Notes: generated from the sequence alone by a model not told the origin. 64,000 nucleotides of DNA from Myxococcales bacterium (GCA_016793325.1 JAEUKI010000077.1:186001-250000), one strand, 5' to 3'; positions 1 to 12,856 are shown, counted from the stretch's first letter. Numbers and translations are program-made.

Positions 1-1093
1 CCGGGGACTCGACCGACACCTTGCTCCAATTCACGCCCGTCGAGACGACCTCGATCTCGCGAAACCGATCCTCGCCCGCTCGGTCGAAGAGCACTGCGCC
101 GGGTCGAATCGTGATCCGCGGCGCGATCGCTTCGGCGTTGAACTCTTCGCGCGCGACGCTCGGCAAGTCGAGCGTGAGCCGTTCGCGATCCGGGGATCGA
201 TCGAAGTCGACACAACAATACGAACTGCCGTCGCCGCACTCGACGCCACGCGTCTGGCGAAGGTCGTCGCTCACAAACGATCGTCCGACCGCTGCGTAGC
301 GCGCGTGGTCGAACGACATGACCGTCGGTCTCGCGATCGCCCGCCACCAGCGCTCAGCGTAGCGCGCGCGTCGATCGGATGGGCATCCGTGCACAGCGAT
401 GGAGTCGCGGGTGACGTACGTGAGATCGTTCCACCAGACGCGAATCCACGGCGCTGCGATCGTGTCTCGTGACCATCCCTCGGGCACGCGCCTCCCGTCG
501 CGCTCGAACGCGTGGCCGACGTTGAGCGTCGCGACGGTGTTCGCCCACGACCCGACGTCGATCGCGACCACGACGACCGACCCCACGAGCGACAGCGCTG
601 GCGCCCACACCCTGCGCGATCTTGTCGCACACCAAATCAAGACGAGCGCCGCGATCGCGCTCGCGACATCCAACGCGCCCCTCGACCACGAGGCAGCCGA
701 CGGCAGCGCCGAGAGCCACAAGAGCGCCGAGAGCGCCCCGATCGCCACAGCCACGCCACGAACGAACCGCGTCCGCCGTGGAATCACCCGAACCAACGCG
801 ACGTCGTGCCACGCTCCATCGCTCGCGCCGTCGCTTCGCGGGTGAGCGACGCGCGCTCGTTGCGCGCGGACCGACAACGTCAACGTGCGCAGCCACGCGT
901 CGAGCCGTGCGCGATCGACCTCGATCGCCACTTCGTCCGAGTCGTTGTCGGCCGCGCGCTCGATCACGACTCCGCGATCGTCCACGACCCGCACGGCGCT
1001 CGCTCCCCGTACTCGGATCACCAAAGGCTCACGGCGGTGCGCAGAGATCACGCGCTCGACGCGCTCGTTGGCTGCGAGGTCGACGATGAGCAT
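1..1093 (-). CDS. Hypothetical multi-pass membrane protein, C-terminal part off the left edge
   Basis: The minus strand reads open from an ATG at 1093 to the window edge without a stop, so about 364 codons are present and the 3' end is missing. The first 100 residues are soluble. They are followed by about three hydrophobic segments (roughly residues 108-125, 140-155 and 165-178) and then a Trp- and Cys-containing soluble C-terminal region. No family is recognised. An upstream in-frame extension exists but has no ATG or GTG, and the Shine-Dalgarno site before 1093 is weak. It lies 70 bp downstream of a lipoprotein gene on the same strand and may be cotranscribed with it. Confidence 0.6.
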   Translation of the reverse strand, partial: MLIVDLAANERVERVISAHRREPLVIRVRGASAVRVVDDRGVVIERAADNDSDEVAIEVDRARLDAWLRTLTLSVRAQRARVAHPRSDGASDGAWHDVALVRVIPRRTRFVRGVAVAIGALSALLWLSALPSAASWSRGALDVASAIAALVLIWCATRSRRVWAPALSLVGSVVVVAIDVGSWANTVATLNVGHAFERDGRRVPEGWSRDTIAAPWIRVWWNDLTYVTRDSIAVHGCPSDRRARYAERWWRAIARPTVMSFDHARYAAVGRSFVSDDLRQTRGVECGDGSSYCCVDFDRSPDRERLTLDLPSVAREEFNAEAIAPRITIRPGAVLFDRAGEDRFREIEVVSTGVNWSKVSVESP

Positions 1094-1163
1094 GTCGAGC
1101 TGCGACAGCCCCGATACGAGTTCGTTCGACGCCCGAACGGATTTTTTCGCGTAGGCGTACGCC

Positions 1164-2231
1164 CTACAACGCCAGCGGCTGCTCGGTTTGTGGTTGCTGT
1201 GGCTGCGTTTGCGGCGGCGCGACTTCGCCGCCCGATGGCGCTACGGGGCTCGCCATCTGCTGCCGCAGCAGCTGTTGATCGCGCGCGAAGAACTCGAGCT
1301 CGCGCAGGCGCGCTCGATAGAGCTCTCGCCCAGGCAAGAGCCCGATCGCGCGCTGCAGGTCCGCGGAGGCGCCGACGTAGTTGCCGCGGATCGTGCGGAC
1401 CATCGCGCGGTTGTAGTGCGCCTCGCCCACGCGCTCGCGCTGCTGTTCGGCGACGGGAGCGTTGTCGTCCCCCACGACCGAAGTGAACAGCGATTCAGCG
1501 GCCTCGAGGTTGTTCGCGCGAACGGCCTCGTAGCCCTGTCCGCAGCGACCGTCCCCAGCGCACCCCTCGAAGTTGAGCTCGAGCTGATCGCGCCACGGAA
1601 GAATCACGCGCGAGAAGCGCTCGATCGCGTCCTCGAGCGCGCCGTCTCGCAACACCCGCTGATCGATGATCGGAAACGGGATGAAATCCGCGCCATACGG
1701 CCCCGTGCGACCGCGCACGCGCACGGATTCGGTTGAGTCGTACACGCGCGTCGCGAGCACCTGCCCCGTCGAGCCTTGAACGATCCGAAACTCGACCCTC
1801 GTCTGCACTTCGCCGATGCGGGTGATCTCGACGCACCGATGTTCGACGTCGCGCTCGCGGCCGTTGACGCGCTCGCGGTGCGTGCACCTGGCGTCGCGCG
1901 CGACGTCGCGCTGAAAATACTCGACCCGCGGAATCGACCCCATGAACACGAGCCCGCCCTGCACTTCGACGAGCGCGATCGAGCGATTGAGGCTGTTCGC
2001 GATGCGATTGCGCAGCGCGCTCTGCACGTAGAGCACGCTCTCGACGTCGCCCTCGAACGCGTGGACCTGGTAGGTGTTTCCGAAGGGCGCGGCGTTGATC
2101 AACGCGGGTCGAACGATGTCGAGCCTCGCCACGCGAGCGCAGCCTGTGGCCGACGTGAGCAGCGCTCCGACGGCCACCGCCGCGACGAGCCGGAGACGCG
2201 AGACGTCAACGAAGGGAATCGAGCGTTTCAC
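1164..2231 (-). CDS. Lipoprotein with C-terminal TPR-like region
   Basis: The 355-residue product starts with a basic n-region and a hydrophobic stretch ending in a lipobox-like TSATG-C (Cys31), so export and lipid anchoring in the envelope are predicted. The middle holds a beta-rich domain of unknown family with an internal Cys pair. Residues about 240-320 look like helical TPR-type repeats, and the tail is Pro/Gln-rich. No enzymatic motif is visible. Functionally it could be an envelope assembly or scaffold protein. That the gene is real is well supported by length and coding bias, but the role is unknown. Confidence 0.6.
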   Translation of the reverse strand: MKRSIPFVDVSRLRLVAAVAVGALLTSATGCARVARLDIVRPALINAAPFGNTYQVHAFEGDVESVLYVQSALRNRIANSLNRSIALVEVQGGLVFMGSIPRVEYFQRDVARDARCTHRERVNGRERDVEHRCVEITRIGEVQTRVEFRIVQGSTGQVLATRVYDSTESVRVRGRTGPYGADFIPFPIIDQRVLRDGALEDAIERFSRVILPWRDQLELNFEGCAGDGRCGQGYEAVRANNLEAAESLFTSVVGDDNAPVAEQQRERVGEAHYNRAMVRTIRGNYVGASADLQRAIGLLPGRELYRARLRELEFFARDQQLLRQQMASPVAPSGGEVAPPQTQPQQPQTEQPLAL

Positions 2232-2302
2232 AGACCGAGTCTACGGACTGCGCCGCGAAGACCTTCACTCGAGAGCGCGATCGACTGCTTTTTTCGGGGT
2301 GC

Positions 2303-2713
2303 TTACTGCCTCGGAGCTCCGAGGTCGACGCCCTCGGGGCCGACGTCGCGATCCTCTTCGCGCACCAAGAGCCCCTGCCCCGAGACGAGCTCGACCCGCA
2401 CGCGATACCTCCCCGGAACGAGGCTCACCACCCGCGCCCACCGCGCCGGAACGGCCCTTCCCTCGCCGAATCGCTCTTCGGCCCGCTGCAAGACGTCCCC
2501 GTCCTTCGCGAACGAGACGCTCACGCGCTCGGCGCGCGCGACGCCGTCGCGATGGTCCGAGAGCCCCACGGTGACGCGAACGTCCCGCGGCGCGCTCGAC
2601 GCGAGGATTCGCCCGACGAACAGCGCTCCGCCGAGCGCCACCACGAGGCCGATCGTCTTGCGTCGGTTGTTGCCCGGGCCGGGCTTTTCGCTCGTCGTGC
2701 CGCTGTCGCTCAC
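2303..2713 (-). CDS. Small membrane-anchored hypothetical protein
   Basis: This 136-residue protein has a polar N-terminus, one transmembrane segment at about residues 21-39 and a charged, beta-rich extracytoplasmic-looking domain. No known family is recognised. Its start is separated from the divergent rel start by about 150 bp, which must hold the promoters of both genes. Confidence 0.5.
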   Translation of the reverse strand: MSDSGTTSEKPGPGNNRRKTIGLVVALGGALFVGRILASSAPRDVRVTVGLSDHRDGVARAERVSVSFAKDGDVLQRAEERFGEGRAVPARWARVVSLVPGRYRVRVELVSGQGLLVREEDRDVGPEGVDLGAPRQ

Positions 2714-2866
2714 CGCGCCGCGCGTTATATCGAATCATTCACGCGGCGACGACCGCTCCGACGCGCGCTCGCGCGTTGTGCGAGGGCCGCCCGCGCTGGT
2801 ACCGTGAGCGCCCTTCTGACGCGGCGCATTGCGCGCGGCGCAGTCGAGCACCACAACAGAGAACCC

Positions 2867-5041
<2,175 letters not shown>

Positions 5042-5146
5042 AGCGTCCCAGCGCGCGTGCGTCGTCGCGCGCGAAGCGCGAGGTCGGTATCGCTGACGAG
5101 CCTCTGGTCCCGCGTCGCGGTTCGGACGACACTCAGCGAGCGAATC

Positions 5147-5782
5147 ATGACGATCGACGCTGCAATGGGCACCGCCAAGGTGCGCGTGCGCACGGCTCTT
5201 TTGCCGAGGGACCTCGGCGCGCTCATGCCCAACGAGGCCGCGTTCGTGCTCTCGCCCGTGGGGCCGCCGCGCTTGTGGGGGATGGTCACCAACGCGGCTT
5301 CTGAGGCGATTCACAGGGCTCATGAAAATCAGCCCAATAATTCGACGAAGCCCTCGCGCTGCGCCGAGTTCGCGACGCGCGCCGTGACGCACCTGCGCAG
5401 CCGGCTCATCGAGCCGAACCTCACGATCGACGCGCACCTGGCGTTCGCCGTCGTCGCGCCGCGCGTGGTGCACCTCGCGCTCTCGGGCGGCGTGCGCGCG
5501 TACCGCGTTCGGTCGACCAACGTCGAGCGCCTGCAGCCGCGCGCCGAAGAGGTCCGGCCCCTCGGCCTCAGCGCGCCGCACTTCGCGACGGAGTCCTTCG
5601 AGCGCGGCGACTGGCTCTTGCTCGGGACGCCCGAGGCCTTCTCGCTCCGCGCCGTGAGCGCGCTGCAATCGCTGCTCGGTCGCGGTCCCGACACATCCCC
5701 GTCACAACTGCGAGACAGCATGCTCGCGCCCGCGCACGAGACCCAACAAGGCGGCGCGCTGGTGGTGCTGCGCTCTCTCTGA
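5147..5782 (+). CDS. Degenerate PP2C-like protein
   Basis: The 211-residue product contains a stretch, about residues 103-125, resembling the core beta strands of PPM/PP2C phosphatases. In those, a GD(S/T)RAY motif binds metal; here the segment reads GGVRAYRVR, lacking the metal-binding Asp. A phosphatase role is therefore doubtful and a pseudo-phosphatase or divergent fold is possible. The start at ATG 5147 was chosen because the upstream extension is Arg-rich and looks like spacer. It lies 105 bp after rel on the same strand. Confidence 0.5.
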   Translation: MTIDAAMGTAKVRVRTALLPRDLGALMPNEAAFVLSPVGPPRLWGMVTNAASEAIHRAHENQPNNSTKPSRCAEFATRAVTHLRSRLIEPNLTIDAHLAFAVVAPRVVHLALSGGVRAYRVRSTNVERLQPRAEEVRPLGLSAPHFATESFERGDWLLLGTPEAFSLRAVSALQSLLGRGPDTSPSQLRDSMLAPAHETQQGGALVVLRSL

Positions 5783-5824
5783 GCCTCACGTCCGCTCTTC
5801 ACCCTCTTCGACGCTCGACGCTTC

Positions 5825-7762
5825 ATGGCACACACAATCAACGCTCGCTCGCTGCGCCGGTGCTCCACGGCGCTCGCGCTCTTGTTCGCCACCGCGGCTC
5901 CAGCGGCGGCGAGCGCTCAGTCTGTGGGCGGCTTCGCCCTCGACCGCTACGAGCCGTCGACGACGGGCGATCACTTCTTCGCCAACGAGTACCCGTGGTA
6001 CTCGCGCACGCGACGGGTCGCCTTTGGAATCACCGCTGATTTTGCACGCAATCCGCTGGTGGTCCGCGCGCCCATGTCCGCGCCCCAAGTGGTCACGGAC
6101 AACATGCTCGTGCTCCACGCGCACGCGGCGGTGGCGCTCTTCGACCGCGCGGCGATCACGCTCTCGATGCCGTTTTCGCTCTTGCAGACCGCCGGTCCTG
6201 GCAGCGGCAACCCGATGGTGGGCCTCGCTGCGTACACGGCCGGGCCCGCGCCGGGCGACCCGCGCTTGGGATTTCGTGTGCGTCTATTCGGACAGAGCAA
6301 CGAGGACTACGTCTCGCTCCACGTGGGCGGGCAGCTCTTCATGGGGTTCATTCCCTGGAGCGGCGACGAGCACTGGGTGACCGACGAAGCGCTTCGCGGG
6401 CGCCTGTACGCGACGAGCGCCGGGCGCGTCGGACCGATGCGCTACTCGCTCTCGCTCGGGTATCACTTTCGAAGGCGCACCGAGCTCGCGCGAGGCGTGA
6501 TGGACGGTGACTTCTTCGTGAGCGCGGGGCTCGCGCTCGCGGCGCTCGACGATCGACTGCACGTCGGGCCGGAGTTTTGGGCGAACATCGTCCCGGGCTC
6601 GTTCGGGATCAACAACGTCGACGCGACGGTCAACGCCGAAGCGACGCTCGGCATCGCGTACACGATCGCCAACGTCGTCGAAGTGGGCATCGCGGGCGGT
6701 CCGGGCCTCTCGAACTCGCTGGGGACGCCCACGTTTCGCGGGCTCTTTCGCGTCGCGTACACGCCCTACAGCGCGGAGACGGCGCCCGCGTCGCCGCCCG
6801 ACTCCGACGGCGACGCGATCGTCGACAGCGACGATCAGTGCCCGACCGAGTCTGCGGGGCCGCGGCCCGACCCGGCGCGCCCAGGCTGCCCTGCGCCGCG
6901 CGTCGACAGCGACGAAGACGGCGTGTTCGACGACGTCGACCTCTGCCCGGACCAACCGATCGGGACGATCCGAGACCCTGGCCGCCCTGGCTGCGGCCTC
7001 GCCGATCGCGACGGGGATGGCGTCGCCGACACGATCGACGTCTGCCGCGAGGAGCCCGTGGGCGAGCACGAAGACCCCGAGCGCCCTGGCTGCGCGGACG
7101 GCGACGACGATCGCGACGGAGTTCTCAACGCTGCGGACCGCTGTCGAACCGAAGCTGCTGGGCGCAACGCAGACCCCGAGCGGCCGGGGTGTCCTTCGCC
7201 AGACACCGACCACGACACGATCCCCGACGCGGCCGATCGCTGCCCCGCACAACCAGGGATTCCCCAGGCAAACGCCGAGCAAAACGGCTGCCCCACGGCG
7301 CTGCTCTCCTTCGATGGCGTGACGATCCGCGTGGCCGCGCCGATCCTCTTCGAGACCGGTCGCGACACGCTTCGGCGCGAGTCGTTCGCGACGCTCCAAG
7401 CCATCGCAGACGTGATCAACGCGCTGCCTGCGGCCATCGAAATCGAAGTGCGTGTGCACAGCGACCGCGCGACGGTCGAGCAGTACCGCAACCGCGCGGT
7501 GAACCTCCCGACGCGACGCGCCGACACCGTGCTGCGATTCCTGGTCGAACGCGGCGTTCCCGCGGCGCGGCTTCGTCGCGCGAACCTCGAGGCGACGCAA
7601 CCCCTCGTGCCCGAAGACGGGCTGCGCGGAGCCGCGCTCTCTCGCGCGCAGCAAGCGAACCGTCGCTTCGAATTTGTCGTCGTCGGCGCCGCCGCGACCC
7701 GCGAACAGCCCCCGAGCGCTCCCGCAAATCCGCAGCAGACGCCGTCTTCACCGCAGCCTTGA
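5825..7762 (+). CDS. OmpA-family outer-membrane protein with thrombospondin type-3 repeats
   Basis: This is a 645-residue exported protein. A signal peptide runs to about residue 35 (the A-x-A-Q region). Residues 36-320 look like a beta-barrel or beta-rich outer-membrane domain. Five calcium-binding TSP3-like repeats follow (for example DSDGDAIVDSDDQCP and DSDEDGVFDDVDLCP), and then an OmpA C-terminal peptidoglycan-binding domain at about 490-625. The OmpA motif is divergent: the usual G-H-T-D is VHSD. This architecture is common in Myxococcota and Bacteroidota and tethers the outer membrane to the wall. Confidence 0.88.
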   Translation: MAHTINARSLRRCSTALALLFATAAPAAASAQSVGGFALDRYEPSTTGDHFFANEYPWYSRTRRVAFGITADFARNPLVVRAPMSAPQVVTDNMLVLHAHAAVALFDRAAITLSMPFSLLQTAGPGSGNPMVGLAAYTAGPAPGDPRLGFRVRLFGQSNEDYVSLHVGGQLFMGFIPWSGDEHWVTDEALRGRLYATSAGRVGPMRYSLSLGYHFRRRTELARGVMDGDFFVSAGLALAALDDRLHVGPEFWANIVPGSFGINNVDATVNAEATLGIAYTIANVVEVGIAGGPGLSNSLGTPTFRGLFRVAYTPYSAETAPASPPDSDGDAIVDSDDQCPTESAGPRPDPARPGCPAPRVDSDEDGVFDDVDLCPDQPIGTIRDPGRPGCGLADRDGDGVADTIDVCREEPVGEHEDPERPGCADGDDDRDGVLNAADRCRTEAAGRNADPERPGCPSPDTDHDTIPDAADRCPAQPGIPQANAEQNGCPTALLSFDGVTIRVAAPILFETGRDTLRRESFATLQAIADVINALPAAIEIEVRVHSDRATVEQYRNRAVNLPTRRADTVLRFLVERGVPAARLRRANLEATQPLVPEDGLRGAALSRAQQANRRFEFVVVGAAATREQPPSAPANPQQTPSSPQP

Positions 7763-7813
7763 CGAAAGGTCACGGTGGAAGCACGTCGCCTTTCGCGGTA
7801 GTCACAGCCGCTA

Positions 7814-8019
7814 CAGCGGAGCCGGGTTTGAAGGATGACAGGCAAGATTGAGAACGGATGAGTTTACGAGGCGTTAGCGTTCGCGCCTGTCACAAACCCG
7901 AAGCGGAGCTGCAATTCAGCGGAGCTGGGTTTGAAGGATGACAGGCAAGATCGAGAACGGATGAGTTCACGAGGCGTTAGCGTTCGCGCCTGTCACAAAC
8001 CCGAAGCGCAGCTGCGATA
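7814..8019 (+). repeat. Two tandem 103-bp structured repeats upstream of asnS
   Basis: Units at 7814-7916 and 7917-8019 are nearly identical. Each carries inverted arms, GGGTTTG-(AAGGA)-TGACAGGC and GCCTGTCA-CAAACCC, separated by a 41-nt loop. This predicts a 15-bp stem with a 5-nt bulge (arms 7824-7843/7885-7899 and 7927-7946/7988-8002). A third copy lies inverted at 63,189-63,279. The pair fills the gap between the ompA-like gene and the asnS ribosome binding site. It could act as a transcript terminator or RNA element, or as a REP/MITE-type mobile repeat. Confidence 0.9.
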
Positions 8020-8030
8020 AGGAGCATCGA

Positions 8031-9434
<1,404 letters not shown>

Positions 9435-9454
9435 GAGAGCGTCGCCATCGCATA

Positions 9455-9496
9455 CCGCCATGGCGGCCGCCATGGCGGCGGGGGTGGCGGCCGCCA
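9455..9496 (+). repeat. Cluster of perfect GC-rich palindromes
   Basis: Two adjacent copies of the 12-bp palindrome CCGCCATGGCGG occupy 9455-9466 and 9467-9478. The related palindrome TGGCGGCCGCCA occurs at 9461-9472 and 9485-9496. They lie just after asnS without a T-run, so a classical intrinsic terminator is not supported. Confidence 0.7.
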
Positions 9497-9604
9497 GGGG
9501 GCGCCGAGAGGCACTCGCGATTCGATCGGTGATTTGCAGCACTGCCTGCAAGTGACGTCGTTGGCGCGCGAGTTGCTCGTGCTCATCGCGAGGAAGATGG
9601 ACGC

Positions 9605-10525
9605 ATGGTGAGCACGATTCACGAGGCGATTCGCGATGTGTTTCGCGACGACCCGATGATCTGCGTCGAGCTGCTCGCGAAGGTTGGCGTCATCGATCGG
9701 TCGAGCGTGCGCGAGGCGCAGTGCGCGGATCCCACCGTCCCCCAAAACGTCGCGCCGTCGCTGGCAGCGGACGCGGTCGTTGTGTTGCGTGGAGACCGTG
9801 GTCCGATCTTCGTGGCGGTCATCGAGGTGCAGCTCGAGATCGCGCCCGACAAACTGTGGACGTGGCCGATGTACGCGACAGCGTTGCGACGCGAGCATCA
9901 ATGTCCCGTCGCTGTCGTCGCCGTGTGCCCGCGACCGGACGTCGGTCAGTGGGCACGCGCGACGGTCGAGATCGGTCCGTCTCATCGCTTCGCCGCGATC
10001 ACGTTGAGCGCCGCGGAGATTCCCTCGATCACGGACCGCGCGATCGCGTGCCTTCGTCCGAGGCTGTCCGTGCTCTCGGCGATCGCGCACGGAAACAAGC
10101 GAGAGGGCGGGATCGACGTTGTTCTCGCAGCCCTGAGCGCGATCCACACCCTCGATGAAGCGCACACCAGGGTCTACACTGCAGCGATATGGGAGGCGCT
10201 CGACAGCGCCGCGAAGTCCGCACTGGAGAAAGCCATGAGCGTCATCGATCCCGCAGAAGAGACAGAATTCGAACGCTGGAGGCGCGAGATCTGGGAAGCC
10301 AAGTGGCGCCGCGCTCTCGAAGCCGAAGGCAGATCAGAAGCCGAAGCCAAGGGCCGCGTCGAAGGAGAAGCGGACGCGCTGCGGACCGTTCTCGCTGCGC
10401 GAGGTTTCACGATCGACTCGGCGACCGAGAGTCGGATCGCGTCGTGTCACGACCTCGCGACGCTCCGGCGCTGGATCGCGAAGGCCGCTACCGCTACCGT
10501 GATCGACACTGTTTTTGCAGAGTGA
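9605..10525 (+). CDS. Rpn-like PD-(D/E)XK family protein
   Basis: This 306-residue protein begins with HEAIRDVFRDDP and has the strand IFVAVIEVQLE followed by conserved basic and aromatic residues. That resembles the nuclease-like core of Rpn/YhgA-type (PD-(D/E)XK transposase-related) proteins. The C-terminal 80 residues form a charged helix rich in Glu, Ala and Arg (about 225-265), as is common in this group. Nuclease activity is inferred only from family resemblance. It starts shortly after the palindrome cluster and ends seven bases before the convergent recO stop. Confidence 0.55.
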   Translation: MVSTIHEAIRDVFRDDPMICVELLAKVGVIDRSSVREAQCADPTVPQNVAPSLAADAVVVLRGDRGPIFVAVIEVQLEIAPDKLWTWPMYATALRREHQCPVAVVAVCPRPDVGQWARATVEIGPSHRFAAITLSAAEIPSITDRAIACLRPRLSVLSAIAHGNKREGGIDVVLAALSAIHTLDEAHTRVYTAAIWEALDSAAKSALEKAMSVIDPAEETEFERWRREIWEAKWRRALEAEGRSEAEAKGRVEGEADALRTVLAARGFTIDSATESRIASCHDLATLRRWIAKAATATVIDTVFAE

Positions 10526-10532
10526 CTCGGGG

Positions 10533-11273
10533 TCACTTCCAGTATGCGACCGCGCTCGTGATGCACTCGGCCCCGCGGCGCGCGTTGGGCTCAGCCATGT
10601 ACGCGGTCCACCGCAGCATCCACGGCGCAAACGCGCTCGCGTCGCCGTCGATCACCGCCTCGAGCGCCGCGCGCTCAGCCGAACGAACGACGAACGGGCC
10701 TCCTCCGCAGCGCGCGCAGAGCACGCCGCTCGCCTCGGAGCTGAACGTCACGCTTCGCTCGAGCGCCGCTTCGCGTCCGCAGCGCACGCAGCGCTCGCGA
10801 ACGATCTCGTGCCCCGCGTGCGAGAACGTCGCCACGACGAACGCGACGATCTCTCGGCCAGCGACCGACGCGTCGCCATCGTCGAGGCGCTCGAGCGCGC
10901 TGTCGTACAAGACGAACAGCCCGTCGTCGTCGGCGACTTCGCCCCCGAGCTCGCGGGCGACGGCGCTGAGAACGCCCGCGGCGCCCATGCGTCGGAGGTC
11001 CGTGAGCACGCCAGCGAACGCGCGATCGACCGTGGCTTCGTCGATGCGTTCGTTGCGCCCTCCCGCGCCTGAGCGGGCGAAGCGAACGCGATAGCGCGTA
11101 AACGCGCTGAGGGACGCGCCGAAGCGCCGGGTCGATCGGGCCGCCGCGCGCGCCGTGGTCCAGCGCACGGATCCATCGTCGAGCAACAGCGCGACCGAGA
11201 GATCCGACTCGCCGCGTTCGCGACGGGCGAGGACGTAGGCGCGGCCGGCGAACGCTCCACCCTCGGCGTTCAT
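10533..11273 (-). CDS. recO: DNA repair protein RecO
   Basis: This 246-residue RecO-type protein loads RecA on SSB-coated gaps in the RecFOR pathway. The N-terminus (GRAYVLARRERGESDLSVAL) matches the RecO OB-fold start. A zinc site of two CxxC pairs (CVRC and CARC) occupies the region near residues 162-190, followed by the helical C-terminal domain. It is the last gene of a leftward operon with a RodZ-like and a TPR gene, 23 bp after the RodZ-like stop. Confidence 0.85.
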   Translation of the reverse strand: MNAEGGAFAGRAYVLARRERGESDLSVALLLDDGSVRWTTARAAARSTRRFGASLSAFTRYRVRFARSGAGGRNERIDEATVDRAFAGVLTDLRRMGAAGVLSAVARELGGEVADDDGLFVLYDSALERLDDGDASVAGREIVAFVVATFSHAGHEIVRERCVRCGREAALERSVTFSSEASGVLCARCGGGPFVVRSAERAALEAVIDGDASAFAPWMLRWTAYMAEPNARRGAECITSAVAYWK

Positions 11274-11296
11274 CGTGGGCTCACGCGATCAGCGGC

Positions 11297-11731
11297 TCAA
11301 ACGAGCGCGCGGGACGCTGCGGGCGCGCGCGTTTGCGAGAGCTGCTCGGGTCGCTCGTTGGTGCGCGGGCGAAGCAAGAACGACATCGCCATCGTCGCGA
11401 GCACGGCGAACACCACGAGGGCGATCGCGAGGCCGAAGCGTCCGCTGCGCTCTTGCGCGGTCCCCGAGGGAACGAGCGGCGCCGGCATGACGTCCCGCGA
11501 ACGCATGCTGTTCGCGAAGCGTCCGAGCACTTCTTCAGGCGAGATTCCAACGGCCCGCGCATACGCGCGCAGGTAGCCTTTGACGAACACTTCGCCAGGG
11601 AGCTCGGCGAAGCGATCGTCCTCGAGGCGTTCGAGCTGCTGCAGAGGAATCCGCGTGCGATCTGCCACTTCGACGAGGTCGATGTTGCGCAGTTCGCGCT
11701 CGCGGCGCAGCCAGGTTCCGATCGAGTCCAT
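11297..11731 (-). CDS. RodZ-like helix-turn-helix membrane protein
   Basis: The 144-residue protein has an N-terminal HTH_25-type domain (MDSIGTWLRRERELRNIDL through VGISPEEVL, about residues 1-70) and one transmembrane helix near 98-117. That is the layout of RodZ, the cytoskeletal partner of MreB. It is short and lacks the large periplasmic beta domain of enterobacterial RodZ. The TPR gene upstream ends six bases before its start, and a pilF-rodZ order occurs in other bacteria, which supports the assignment. Confidence 0.75.
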   Translation of the reverse strand: MDSIGTWLRRERELRNIDLVEVADRTRIPLQQLERLEDDRFAELPGEVFVKGYLRAYARAVGISPEEVLGRFANSMRSRDVMPAPLVPSGTAQERSGRFGLAIALVVFAVLATMAMSFLLRPRTNERPEQLSQTRAPAASRALV

Positions 11732-11736
11732 GGGTG

Positions 11737-12591
11737 TCAGGGCCCTCCCGCGGGTGATGGAACGGACTGAAGCGCCCGCGCACAGGCGCGCCCGTCCTGC
11801 GTGTCCGCGCCGAGCTCTTGGCAGCGCGTGAAATCCGCGCGCGCCTGATCGGCGTGGTTGAGTCTCGTGTGCACTTCGCCTCGGAGGCGAAACGCCGGTT
11901 GAATGCGGTCGCAGCCCTGCCCGCGCGCGGCGAGCGCGCGATCGAGCGAGGCCAACGAGCGCTCGTTTTCATCGAGGCGCGCGTACGCTTCGCCGAGCCG
12001 ATAGTGACCCACGCAAAACTCCGCGCGCACCGCGACGGCGCGCTCGAGGACCGGCGCCGCGTCCGCGTAGCGACGGAGCGTGAGGTACGCGAGCCCGAGG
12101 TTGCCGAGCGCGAGGTGCGGCTGCGGGTAGTGAACGTCCCGCGAGACCTCCGTGAGGACGGGGATCGCTTCGGCCGCGCGGCCGAGGTTGATGAGCACTG
12201 CGCCGAGCGAGTTGCGGGCCTCGCCGAAGCTCGCGTGCTTGGACGGATCCTCGGCGGACTCGCGACGGAGCAGCTCGACCGCGCGACGGAGCGGGCCTTC
12301 AGCCTGCGAATACAGCCCCGAGCTGCCGTAGATCTGGCCGATGAGCAGGTGCGCGTCCGCGTTTTCGGGATCGAGCCGAACCGCGCGCTCGAGCTCGACG
12401 AGCGCGGATCGTGGCTGATTCTCGGTGCGGAGGAGTGTCACGGCGAGTTCGTACCGGCGTTGCGATTGCTGCTGCATCTCTTCGGTCACCGTCGCGCACG
12501 CGCTCGCGGTGAGCAGGCTGCTGAGCGCAACCACGGCAAAGGGCTTGTTTCGTCGAGGTCGTCCACAAGTTCGAGATTGCACCGTGCTCAC
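11737..12591 (-). CDS. PilF/Tgl-like TPR lipoprotein
   Basis: The product has 284 residues when started at GTG 12591, which has a GAGGGA site upstream. A hydrophobic segment ends in the lipobox-like TASA-C, followed by about six TPR units covering the rest of the protein. PilF/Tgl pilotins help the type IV pilus secretin PilQ assemble in the outer membrane. Placement immediately before a RodZ-like gene fits a PilF-type identity, but other TPR lipoproteins are possible. The same frame stays open to 12711 but lacks signal-peptide features there. Confidence 0.7.
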   Translation of the reverse strand: MSTVQSRTCGRPRRNKPFAVVALSSLLTASACATVTEEMQQQSQRRYELAVTLLRTENQPRSALVELERAVRLDPENADAHLLIGQIYGSSGLYSQAEGPLRRAVELLRRESAEDPSKHASFGEARNSLGAVLINLGRAAEAIPVLTEVSRDVHYPQPHLALGNLGLAYLTLRRYADAAPVLERAVAVRAEFCVGHYRLGEAYARLDENERSLASLDRALAARGQGCDRIQPAFRLRGEVHTRLNHADQARADFTRCQELGADTQDGRACARALQSVPSPAGGP

Positions 12592-12856
12592 TGCGCTGAA
12601 TCCCTCTGGTAGCGCAAGCTCGCACGCGCTGTCGCAAAGCTTCGAGTCCGTCGACACCGCGACACCGCGGTCATGGCAAGGCTGACGTCGGGGTGTACCG
12701 TCGACCGTCAACGAGGGTCAACCGAAAACGTGCCCCGCAATATTCAATGGAACGCATCCCCCTCGGAAGTTCCCGCGGCGCCGCGCGACAGAGCGGGCGT
12801 CGCGACGGGCTATGCTAGTTCTCCCACAAATTCAAGTTAGCTCGAAAAACACAGGG

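Noticed and set aside
12592..12856. A promoter for the TPR-RodZ-recO operon with TTGACC/TTGACG boxes near 12,707-12,716.
   Set aside because: Minus-strand -35-like boxes occur but no acceptable -10 lies at proper spacing; too weak to report.
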